Part shown: positions 1 through 7,108 of the stretch, piece by piece
Numbering within the stretch: position 1 is the stretch's first letter
How the letters are laid out: the number at the start of each line of letters is the position of its first letter
Assembly: GCA_900762325.1 (NCBI GenBank)
Contig: CAAFGG010000024.1
Span: forward strand, 1-64,000
Reading direction: 5' to 3'
DNA: 64,000 nt
From: an uncultured Collinsella sp.
GTDB lineage: Bacteria; Actinomycetota; Coriobacteriia; Coriobacteriales; Coriobacteriaceae
Position numbers and translations under genes: made by a program
The notes under the pieces: generated by a model
The model's database searches: none
Seen by the model: the letters and a program-made list of their open reading frames with translations, nothing else
What the model was told of the DNA's origin: nothing

Positions 1-311
1 GCCGAAGAGGCGTCAGCAGGTCAGTGGGTCATCGTCCCGGCATTCAGCATCAGGGTAGCGCTGCGACGCGGAAATCGCGCGCCGTTGCCGCGCCCCGCAG
101 TGCCCGCTTCCCCCGAGAACAATTATCAGTGCAGGTAGAAGTCCTGCGGTTTTTCATGAAACGCGGGTGTGTTCGAGGGTATCGGGTTAAACGTAGTAGA
201 TGAGCCAGTTTCGTGGCGAGCGCTGCCAACCGATCCTCCGGGGACGGGAAAAGCGGGTCATTTGGGGCTGTCGGCCCCTATTTCGCCGCAACCTAGATAG
301 GTGAGATACAG
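1..311. other. Left-edge intergenic region
   Basis: No convincing gene is seen. Frame 1 of the plus strand is open from base 1 to a stop near 141, but it has no visible start and no recognisable motif. A small hairpin GCAGG-TAGAAGT-CCTGC followed by GGTTTTT lies at 131-154 and could end something upstream. Bases 275-292 (CCCCTATTTCGCCGCAAC) resemble one arm of the hairpin at 37380-37448. Confidence 0.5.
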
Positions 312-344
312 AAAAACCCTGCCGCGGATAGCGGCAGGGTTTTT
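312..344 (-). terminator. Terminator of the lacF-type gene
   Basis: The arms are AAAAACCCTGCCGC and GCGGCAGGGTTTTT with a 5-base loop. It lies 28 bases beyond the stop of the minus-strand IIA gene and has a T-run on either strand. Confidence 0.85.
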
Positions 345-371
345 GGAAGGGGACGAGGTTGTGCGAGCTCG

Positions 372-710
372 TTAGGCGAGCTTGGCCTCGAGCTCAGCGA
401 TGCGCTTGTAGGCATCGATGGTAAAGCGGGCCTGCTTCTCCAGGATCATAGTGGTCATGAGAGTGTCCTGAGCGTGAGCCATGATGAAGGTCATCTCCAT
501 CTCGCCGCCGCCGGCCTCCTGCGAAAGCAGCTTGGTCTGCGTGTCATGGGCGCCGATAAGTGCATCGCTGGCATCCTTGTGCAGCTGTTCGGCCTTCTCA
601 AAATCACCCTCGCGAGCAGCATCGAGCGCTGCAAGCAGATCGGTCTGGGCGTCACCTGCGTATGCGACAATCTCGAATCCAACCATCGAGATTTCTTCTT
701 TGGTTGCCAT
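372..710 (-). CDS. lacF: PTS lactose/cellobiose-family IIA component
   Basis: A 112-residue cytoplasmic phosphocarrier that passes phosphate from HPr to a IIB domain. The N-terminus (GFEIVAYAGDA) and the active-site stretch AHAQDTLMTT, with His79 as the expected phosphorylated residue, are typical of LacF. It is the only lactose-family IIA near the two LacE-type IICB proteins at 2284 and 7109, neither of which carries a IIA domain, so it probably serves both. It lies 213 bases behind the LacI gene at 924-1928 on the same strand and has its own terminator. Family assignment is firm; the lactose substrate is inferred from the neighbours. Confidence 0.9.
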   Translation of the reverse strand: MATKEEISMVGFEIVAYAGDAQTDLLAALDAAREGDFEKAEQLHKDASDALIGAHDTQTKLLSQEAGGGEMEMTFIMAHAQDTLMTTMILEKQARFTIDAYKRIAELEAKLA

Positions 711-834
711 ATTGCGTTCCTTTCACATATGAACCAATCGAGAGCATCGCGTCCGGGCATACGCGCTGCGTTCTGTATGGCAGAAACATTAACATTCAAA
801 CAAAAAAGAACAGCGCAAAACGTAATTTCAAGCT

Positions 835-864
835 ATGAACGGTCATTTTTCGCCCGTGAACGGT
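835..864 (-). promoter_or_regulatory. Paired TGAACGGT sites upstream of the IIA gene
   Basis: TGAACGGT occurs at 836-843 and again at 857-864, exactly 21 bases (two helical turns) apart. The same word recurs upstream of the other PTS operons here (2040, 6907, 24422, 24621), which suggests a shared regulator. The binding protein is unknown. Confidence 0.4.
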
Positions 865-923
865 TTTTAAACCAATCTGAACAATATCGAACACAGTTAG
901 CGGCAACCCAAACAGGTCCGCCT

Positions 924-1928
924 CTAGCGTACATCGCGCACCGTATCGCCCTCTACGAGCACGCCGGGGATCAGCATGTGCTCCACGCCAGACGCAACCC
1001 CCTCGGCACCGGCGATCTTGTCGACCGCCCACATGCCGACACGCCTGTTGTTAAAGCGCACCGTGGTCAGGCGACGGTCAGGCACGATGTCGCCCAGGCT
1101 GTCGTCAACACCCACTACGCTCACGTCCTGGGGCACGCGCTTCCCGCGCGACTCGAGCCCGCGAATGCAGCCGTAGGCCATGGCATCGTTGGAAGCATAG
1201 ATGGCGGTACAGGTCGGATCGTCCGCTAGAGCCTGACCGGCAGCATATCCGCTCTGTGCCGTCCAATCGCCACGGACGAGTCGCGGCGGCTCAATACCAT
1301 GTGCGCGCAGTGTCTCACGCCAGCCTTCCTCGCGCTGCATGCCCGAAAGCGAGCGCTCGGGGCATGAGATAAAGTGCACGGTCTTGTGCCCCTGCTCCAA
1401 CAAGTACTCGACCACCTGGCGCGAGCAATCGAACTGGTCGTTATCGACCGTTGAACAGAGCGGGTGCTCCAGCATGGTAACGAGCACCGTCTGCATACCG
1501 GGCAGCGGCTCGAAGGTGCCAAAGTCCGCCGGCATGCGATTCATGATCACAACCATGCCATCCACCGGAAGTACGCTCATGCGCGACGATGCACTCTCGA
1601 GGGTATACGGATGCCCGTCTACTTTAGTGAGAGTGATGGCATAGCCGTGTTTGTCGGCCGCGGCGGCAAAGCCCTCCATGCGGTCGAGGTTGCCGGTGCC
1701 GGTAATGTTGAACATGGCGACGCCGACGGTCTTAAACTTGCCGCGACGCAGCGATCGACCGGCAAAATTGGGTCGATACCCCAGCTCGCGCATGGCGGCA
1801 CGCACGCGCTCCTTGGTCTCGGGGCGCACGCTGGGCGAATCGTGCACGGTGCGCGAGACCGTCTGCTCCGAGACGCCCGCGAGACGCGCCACGTCCTTAA
1901 CGGAAACCGATTTTTTAACAGCGGCCAT
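924..1928 (-). CDS. LacI-family transcription regulator 1
   Basis: A 334-residue repressor-type regulator. The N-terminal helix-turn-helix (about residues 8-30, VKDVARLAGVSEQTVSR) and the hinge region to about residue 65 are classic LacI/GalR. The rest is the periplasmic-binding-protein-like effector domain. It is transcribed away from the lacE/lacG pair at 2284-5566, and the intergenic space holds two near-identical operators centred on AACGTT (2087-2102 and 2206-2221), so it most likely controls that pair. The lacF-type gene lies downstream on the same strand. The effector is probably a galactoside or its phosphate (inferred). It is a paralogue of the LacI protein at 5823-6884. Confidence 0.9.
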   Translation of the reverse strand: MAAVKKSVSVKDVARLAGVSEQTVSRTVHDSPSVRPETKERVRAAMRELGYRPNFAGRSLRRGKFKTVGVAMFNITGTGNLDRMEGFAAAADKHGYAITLTKVDGHPYTLESASSRMSVLPVDGMVVIMNRMPADFGTFEPLPGMQTVLVTMLEHPLCSTVDNDQFDCSRQVVEYLLEQGHKTVHFISCPERSLSGMQREEGWRETLRAHGIEPPRLVRGDWTAQSGYAAGQALADDPTCTAIYASNDAMAYGCIRGLESRGKRVPQDVSVVGVDDSLGDIVPDRRLTTVRFNNRRVGMWAVDKIAGAEGVASGVEHMLIPGVLVEGDTVRDVR

Positions 1929-2086
1929 AGGTCGATCTTTCTATGTCAACGATGCCATTGGCGGCACCCTACGCAGTCAAATGAACTCCTTCAAGTATAT
2001 CCAACACCTCCCCCACAATACGTTTACCACCCAAAACCTACCGTTCACCGACAATCTTGCTTCCCCGAACGGCTTTTGTCGCCCAA

Positions 2087-2102
2087 ATGTTAACGTTGCC
2101 AT
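2087..2102 (+). promoter_or_regulatory. LacI-type operator, distal copy
   Basis: ATGTTAACGTTGCCAT is a quasi-palindrome around AACGTT with the central CG of LacI-family sites. The copy at 2206-2221 is the same word in the opposite orientation with one base changed. Confidence 0.6.
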
Positions 2103-2205
2103 TGCGCAAACACAGAGCCACCGGGCGGCTCAAACGTTTACGCGTAAGGAATCGATGGTTCGCAGGCACAGGAACCACTGGTTCGCGTCTTTTTTGTGTC
2201 GCAAA

Positions 2206-2221
2206 ATGGCAACGTCAACAT
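2206..2221 (-). promoter_or_regulatory. LacI-type operator, lacE-proximal copy
   Basis: ATGGCAACGTCAACAT; its reverse complement matches the 2087-2102 site at 15 of 16 positions. The centres are 119 bases apart, which would permit DNA looping by a LacI-type regulator. Confidence 0.6.
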
Positions 2222-2283
2222 TTTGGCAACCGAACGCCAAAAGCTACCATCGTTGCTAACCCACCGACTCTTAGGAGCATTGC

Positions 2284-4059
2284 ATGGAGCAACTCATCGC
2301 CATTATCGAAAAGGGCCAGCCCTTTTTCAACGCGATCGCCCGCAACAAGTACCTCAAGGCGATTCGCGACGGCTTTATCTCCGTCATCCCCATCATCATC
2401 TTCTCGTCCATCTTCTGCCTGGTAGCCTCAGTCCCCAACATCTGGGGTTTCTACTGGCCCGATGACATCAACAACGCCCTGTGGAAGTGCTACAACTACT
2501 CCATGGGTATCCTGGCCATCGCCTGCGCTGCCACCACAGCCAAGCACTTCGCCGACGCGCAGAACCGCGACCTGCCCAAGAACAACCAGATCAACTTTAT
2601 CTCGTGCATGTGCGCGGCCATCATCGGTTTCTTGCTCCTTTCGAGCGACACGATCGCCACGGACGCTGCCAGCGGCTTCAACACCACTTACCTTGGTTCC
2701 AAGGGCCTGCTGACCGCCTTCATCGCTGCGTTTGTGACCGGCATCATCTACAAGTTCTTCATTAAGCGCAACATCACCGTCAAGATGCCCGAGCAGGTTC
2801 CGCCCAACATTTCGCAGACCTTTAAGGACATCATCCCCTTCTCCGTCTGCATCACCGTCTTTTGGGTCTTTGACATCGCCTTCCGCGCTGCTTTTGGCTT
2901 CTGCTTTGCCCAGGGCGTCATCCAGGTGTTCCAGCCCCTGTTCACCGCTGCCGACGGCTACATCGGCCTCGCTGTGATCTATGGCGCCATGAGCCTGTTC
3001 TGGTTCGTGGGCGTCCACGGCCCCTCGATCGTCGAGCCCGCCATCGCCGCCGCCCTCGTTGCCAACATGACCGACAACCTGGCTGCGTTCCAGGCTGGCC
3101 AGCACGCTTCCGCTGTCCTGACCCAGGGTGCCCAGTACTTCGTCGTCTGCATGGGCGGCACCGGCGCCACGCTCGTCCTGGTCTTTATGTTCTGCTTCCT
3201 GGCCAAGTCTCAGGAGATGCGCGCCGTCGGTAAGGCTGCCATCGTCCCGGTCTGCTTTGCCGTCAACGAGCCGCTGCTGTTCGCCGCGCCCATCGTGCTC
3301 AACCCCGTCTTCTTTGTCCCGTTTGTCTTTGCCCCGATCGCCAACATCTGGATCCTCAAAATCTTTATCGACTTCTTGGGCATGAACGGCTTTATGTACA
3401 CCCTGCCTTGGACCGTCCCCGGCCCCATCGGCACCATCATGGGTCTGGGCTTCCAGCCGCTCGCCTTTGTGATGCTCGCCCTTATCCTGGTCGTCGACTT
3501 CGTCCTGTACTACCCGTTCTTCCGTGCCTATGACGCCCAGAAGTGCGCCGAGGAGGCCGAGATCTCCCAGGAGGAGCTCGCCGCCAAGAACGCCGAGAAG
3601 GCCGCCAAGCTCAACGATGCCTTCCAGGGCAAGGCTGACGCCAAGAGCGTTGCTGCCGGCGCTGCCGCCGAGGCCGTGAAGGCTGACGCCCCCGCCGCTT
3701 CTGCAGCACCCGCTGCCGAGGCAACGACCACCAGCGACCTCAACGGCAAGCGCGTGCTCGTGCTCTGCCAGGGTGGCGGTACCTCGGGCCTGCTCGCTAA
3801 CGCGCTGGCCAAGGCCGCCAAGGAGCGCGGTATTAACCTCGAGACCGCTGCCGAGGCCTATGGCAACCACGTGGACATGCTCCCCGACTTCGATCTGGTC
3901 GTCCTGGCCCCGCAAGCCGCCAGCTACCTGGCCGACCTGCAGAAAGACTGCGAGCGCGTGGGCAACAAGTGCGTCGCCTGCCGCGGCAAGCAGTACATCG
4001 AACTCTCCCAGAACGGCGACAAGTCTCTCGCCTTCGTGAGCGAGCAGCTCTCGAAGTAA
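2284..4059 (+). CDS. lacE: PTS lactose-family IICB transporter 1
   Basis: A 591-residue membrane permease that imports and phosphorylates a galactoside, with IIC and IIB fused as in lactococcal LacE. The N-terminal IIC (about 1-430) has many membrane segments and the signatures WFVGVHGPSIVEPAI and FAVNEPLLF. A charged, Ala-rich linker (about 430-490) joins it to IIB, where Cys495 in VLVLCQGGGTSG is the phosphorylation site. AGGAG six bases before the ATG supports the start. LacG follows 67 bases later. It has a close paralogue at 7109-8866. Lactose is the likely substrate, but other beta-galactosides are possible. Confidence 0.93.
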   Translation: MEQLIAIIEKGQPFFNAIARNKYLKAIRDGFISVIPIIIFSSIFCLVASVPNIWGFYWPDDINNALWKCYNYSMGILAIACAATTAKHFADAQNRDLPKNNQINFISCMCAAIIGFLLLSSDTIATDAASGFNTTYLGSKGLLTAFIAAFVTGIIYKFFIKRNITVKMPEQVPPNISQTFKDIIPFSVCITVFWVFDIAFRAAFGFCFAQGVIQVFQPLFTAADGYIGLAVIYGAMSLFWFVGVHGPSIVEPAIAAALVANMTDNLAAFQAGQHASAVLTQGAQYFVVCMGGTGATLVLVFMFCFLAKSQEMRAVGKAAIVPVCFAVNEPLLFAAPIVLNPVFFVPFVFAPIANIWILKIFIDFLGMNGFMYTLPWTVPGPIGTIMGLGFQPLAFVMLALILVVDFVLYYPFFRAYDAQKCAEEAEISQEELAAKNAEKAAKLNDAFQGKADAKSVAAGAAAEAVKADAPAASAAPAAEATTTSDLNGKRVLVLCQGGGTSGLLANALAKAAKERGINLETAAEAYGNHVDMLPDFDLVVLAPQAASYLADLQKDCERVGNKCVACRGKQYIELSQNGDKSLAFVSEQLSK

Positions 4060-4070
4060 GTAACGCGTAA

Positions 4071-4102
4071 AGGCCAGCCGACCATCCACAGCCGGCTGGC
4101 CT
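4071..4102 (+). other. Intercistronic hairpin, lacE-lacG
   Basis: AGGCCAGCCG pairs with CGGCTGGCCT across a 12-base loop. There is no T-run, so it looks like an mRNA stabiliser or processing site rather than a terminator. The second module has one at the same place (8882-8907). Confidence 0.65.
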
Positions 4103-4126
4103 ATCGATTTAGACGATTGGATCATC

Positions 4127-5566
4127 ATGTCCGTTAACCCCGCCAGCGTCACCAACCCGCCCGCGCAGTTTCCCGAGGACTTTGTCTTTGGCGGTGCCAC
4201 CGCTGCCTACCAGGTAGAGGGCGAGACCCGCACCCACGGTAAGGGCAAGGTTGCCTGGGACGACTTCCTGGAGGCTCAGGGCCGCTTCTCCCCCGATCCC
4301 GCTTCCGACTTCTACAACCAGTACCCCGTCGATCTGGAGCTGTGCGAGGAGTTCGGCATCAACGGCATCCGCCTCTCCATCGCCTGGAGCCGCATCTTTC
4401 CCAATGGCACCGGCGAGATCAACCCCGAGGGCGTGCAGTTCTACCACGACCTCTTCGCCGAGTGCCACAAGCACCACGTCGAACCGTTCGTCACGCTGCA
4501 CCACTTTGACACGCCGCTCCCCCTCTTTGAGAAGGGCGACTTCCTCAACCGCGAGACCATCGACGCCTTTGTAGACTTTGCCACCTTCTGCTTTAAGGAG
4601 TACGCCGACCAGGTGACCTACTGGTTCACCTTTAACGAGATTTGGGCCGACGCCTCCAACACCTACATCGAGGGCACCTTCCCCGGAGGCGTCAAGGCGC
4701 ATCTGGCCGAGGCCTTCCAGTGCGAGCACAACATGATGCTCGCGCACGCCAAGGCCGTGCTCGCCTTCCACAACGGCGGCTTTAAGGGCAAGATCGGCGT
4801 TATCCAGTCGCTGGAGTTTAAGTACCCGCTCAACGAGAACGACCCTGCCGACATCAAGGCCGCCAACAACGAGCACGTGCTGCAGAACCAGTTCCTGCTC
4901 GACGCCACCTTCCGCGGCGACTACGCGCCCGACACGCTCGAGTGCGCCAACCGCCTGGCTGCCGTCTCGGGCGGCACCATCGAGATCCTGGACGAGGACC
5001 TCGAGATTATGCGTGAAGCTGCGCTCTACAACGACTACCTGGGCGTTAACAACTACCAGTGCCGCTTCCTCAAGGCATACGACGGCGAGAACGACCTGCA
5101 CCACAACGGTACGGGCGAGAAGGGCACCGGCCGCTGGCGCGTCAAGGGCATTGGCGAGCACGTGAACAAGCCCGGTATCCCCACCACCGACTGGGACTGG
5201 ATCATCTACCCCGAGGGCCTGTTCGATCTGCTCGTGTACATTAAGCAGCGCTACCCCAACTACAAGCAGATTTTCATCACCGAGAACGGCATGGGCTACA
5301 AGGATCCCTACAAGGATGGCTTTGTGGACGACCAGCCGCGCATCGACTACATCGAGCAGCACCTGCGCTGGCTGCTCAAGGCCATGGAGGTCGGCGTCAA
5401 CGTGGGCGGCTACTTCCTGTGGAGCCTGCAGGACCAGTTCTCCTGGACCAACGGCTACAACAAGCGCTACGGCTTCTTCTACGTAGACTTTGAGACCCAG
5501 AAGCGCACGCCCAAGGCAAGCGCATACTGGTATAAGCACGTGGCCGAGACCCGTCGTCTGGACTAG
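4127..5566 (+). CDS. lacG: GH1 6-phospho-beta-galactosidase 1
   Basis: A 479-residue cytoplasmic glycosidase that splits the phosphorylated disaccharide delivered by LacE into galactose-6-phosphate and glucose. It is glycoside hydrolase family 1: acid/base Glu171 in FTFNEI and nucleophile Glu386 in ITENGMG. The opening FVFGGATAAYQVEG and the C-terminal WSLQDQFSWTNGYNKRYG closely resemble lactococcal LacG, more than the phospho-beta-glucosidase at 52302. It follows lacE and is followed by a strong terminator. The activity split (6-phospho-galactoside against glucoside) is inferred from sequence resemblance and from the presence of lacC. Confidence 0.88.
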   Translation: MSVNPASVTNPPAQFPEDFVFGGATAAYQVEGETRTHGKGKVAWDDFLEAQGRFSPDPASDFYNQYPVDLELCEEFGINGIRLSIAWSRIFPNGTGEINPEGVQFYHDLFAECHKHHVEPFVTLHHFDTPLPLFEKGDFLNRETIDAFVDFATFCFKEYADQVTYWFTFNEIWADASNTYIEGTFPGGVKAHLAEAFQCEHNMMLAHAKAVLAFHNGGFKGKIGVIQSLEFKYPLNENDPADIKAANNEHVLQNQFLLDATFRGDYAPDTLECANRLAAVSGGTIEILDEDLEIMREAALYNDYLGVNNYQCRFLKAYDGENDLHHNGTGEKGTGRWRVKGIGEHVNKPGIPTTDWDWIIYPEGLFDLLVYIKQRYPNYKQIFITENGMGYKDPYKDGFVDDQPRIDYIEQHLRWLLKAMEVGVNVGGYFLWSLQDQFSWTNGYNKRYGFFYVDFETQKRTPKASAYWYKHVAETRRLD

Positions 5567-5657
5567 TTAACGCCATCGGCCGCTGTGACATCACGCGGCC
5601 GTGCACCTTACCATTCCCGATCGCATGGGCGCTGCGTCCATGCACCTCTTTCCGTGT

Positions 5658-5720
5658 GGCGGATACGACCTTCCCGGTGGATGCTTCGGCATCCTTGGTC
5701 GTATCCGCCTCTTTTGTTTT
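5658..5720 (+). terminator. Terminator of lacE-lacG module 1
   Basis: The outer arms GGCGGATACGACC and GGTCGTATCCGCC enclose an inner GGATGC-TTCG-GCATCC hairpin. TCTTTTGTTTTT follows. Confidence 0.85.
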
Positions 5721-5745
5721 TGAGCGGACTGAGGGCGGACCGTTT

Positions 5746-5802
5746 GTCTCGATCTGTAACATCTGGCAGGGATTTTCGGTCCTACCTGTTACAAATCGAG
5801 AT
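5746..5802 (+). repeat. Solo copy of the 57-bp palindromic element
   Basis: The left arm GTCTCGATCTGTAACA and right arm TGTTACAAATCGAGAT enclose a 25-base centre. It is the same element found four times at 10457-10749, again behind a lacG gene. Confidence 0.85.
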
Positions 5803-5822
5803 GAAACCATGAGCAGACGGCT

Positions 5823-6884
5823 CTACGCACGCAGGTCCCTTACGCTGGAACGTTCGACCAGCACGCCGGAGACGAGCGTACGGCTTCTTGAGCTCGGGGC
5901 CTCCAGGCCCGCAACGACCTCATTAAGCGCGCGGATACCCAATTCGCGATGGCGGAACTTCACCGACGTAAGAATCGAGTTGGGGATCGTCTTATAGAGC
6001 TCGTCGTCGAAGCCTATCACGGACACGTCGCCGGGTACGCTCAGCCCCTTGTCGCGCAAAGCCATCATCACGCCGTTGGCCATGCAGTCGTTGGCGGCAA
6101 GAACCGCCGTGCAATCGGGCTTGTCGGCGAGCGCAAGGCCCGCGGCATAGCCACTATCCGCATTCCAATCGCCTTGTAGAGGCTCAGGCGGCTCAATGCC
6201 GCGCGTCTCGAGCGCTGCGCGCCAACCTTTCATACGACACTGGCTCGACAGCGATTCTTCTTTACCGGCAACGAAGTACACGTTTTTGTGACCGTGATCC
6301 AAAAAGTACTCGCACGCCATGCGCGCGCCGCCTTCTTGATCGTCACTGACCGTTGAGCAGGTAGGATGCTCCATCGGTGTGATAATCACCGTCTTAAGGT
6401 CCTTCGGCGCCTCAAAGGTAGCAAAGTCATCGACCATCTGACGCAAGTTGAAGATCATGCCATCAACAGGCAGCTGCGACATCCTGCGCGCCGCATCGGC
6501 AAGGGTCATCTTCTCCCCTGCCCGTTTCTTGATCATCGTAAGCGCAAAGCCTCGTTCTTCGGCGGCATCGGCGATACCGTCAATCATGTCCACGGCACCG
6601 CCCGACAAGTGAAATAGCACGACGCCGATGCACCCGTAACGGCCCAACTTGAGCGAACGCGCGGCAAAGTTGGCTCGAAACCCGAGCGCCTCCATGGCCG
6701 AATGAACCTTATCGCGTGTCGACTCTCGCACGCTATCGGGCTCGTTGATCACACGCGAAACTGTCTTGAGAGAAACACCCGCGGCAATCGCCACATCGTT
6801 CATCGAGACGTTTTTCTTGTCCATCGTTGCCACTGCTTCTCCAGTCGGTTTTGCATCGCTTGCTTTTTGCGTTCTAGCATACAC
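5823..6884 (-). CDS. LacI-family transcription regulator 2
   Basis: A 353-residue LacI/GalR-type regulator if the GTG at 6884 is used; an in-frame ATG at 6824, just before the helix-turn-helix (NVSMNDVAIAAGVSLKTVSR), would give 333 residues. Neither start has a strong ribosome binding site, so the start is open. The C-terminal part is the sugar-binding-protein-like domain. It is divergent from the second lacE/lacG module, and a perfect 24-base palindrome in the space between (6984-7007) is its probable operator. It is a paralogue of the regulator at 924-1928. Autoregulation through the same region is likely. Confidence 0.88.
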   Translation of the reverse strand: MYARTQKASDAKPTGEAVATMDKKNVSMNDVAIAAGVSLKTVSRVINEPDSVRESTRDKVHSAMEALGFRANFAARSLKLGRYGCIGVVLFHLSGGAVDMIDGIADAAEERGFALTMIKKRAGEKMTLADAARRMSQLPVDGMIFNLRQMVDDFATFEAPKDLKTVIITPMEHPTCSTVSDDQEGGARMACEYFLDHGHKNVYFVAGKEESLSSQCRMKGWRAALETRGIEPPEPLQGDWNADSGYAAGLALADKPDCTAVLAANDCMANGVMMALRDKGLSVPGDVSVIGFDDELYKTIPNSILTSVKFRHRELGIRALNEVVAGLEAPSSRSRTLVSGVLVERSSVRDLRA

Positions 6885-6896
6885 TACCTGCCTGAC

Positions 6897-6917
6897 TGAT
6901 AAATCAACCGTTTACCG
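6897..6917 (+). promoter_or_regulatory. Shared PTS-upstream motif
   Basis: TGATAAATC, one variable base, then ACCGTTTACCG. The same 21 bases with a single change recur at 24412-24432 upstream of the amino-sugar PTS operon. Confidence 0.5.
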
Positions 6918-6983
6918 GACAATATCGACCACTCACCCCTAAATCCTTGTTGCGCTTTCAAAAATGTCTTACGTTGTCATTAA

Positions 6984-7007
6984 CGAAATGACAACGTTGT
7001 CATTTCG
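6984..7007 (+). promoter_or_regulatory. LacI 2 operator, perfect palindrome
   Basis: CGAAATGACAAC is followed directly by its exact reverse complement, giving the core ATGACAACGTTGTCAT. An extra half-site CGTTGTCATTAACG overlaps on the left (6972-6985). It lies about 100 bases before the second lacE start. Confidence 0.75.
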
Positions 7008-7108
7008 CAATGCCTTCCTTAAACAGGAAGGTTTCCGGGCAGTCCTGACCATCCATCGACGACCAGTTCCATCCATATGCATCGCGCATCAAGCAGCAAA
7101 GGAGCTCT

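Larger units (their letters stand above)
1929..2283. promoter_or_regulatory. Divergent control region, LacI 1 / lacE
   Basis: The 355-base region has no gene. It holds ACCGTTCACCG at 2040-2050 with an inverted CGAACGG at 2067-2073, two LacI-type operators, and the lacE ribosome binding site (AGGAG at about 2273). No clear -35/-10 pair could be assigned by eye. Confidence 0.6.

Noticed and set aside
1..141. Open frame at the left edge as the end of a gene
   Set aside because: There is no start, motif or codon signal to support it; it may be chance.
2428..4200. Very long open frame on the minus strand over lacE
   Set aside because: It is antisense to a clear PTS gene, has low-complexity Gly/Asp/His-rich translation and no family match. 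GC-rich codon bias produces such mirror frames; the same applies to 4109-5539 and 7970-9898.
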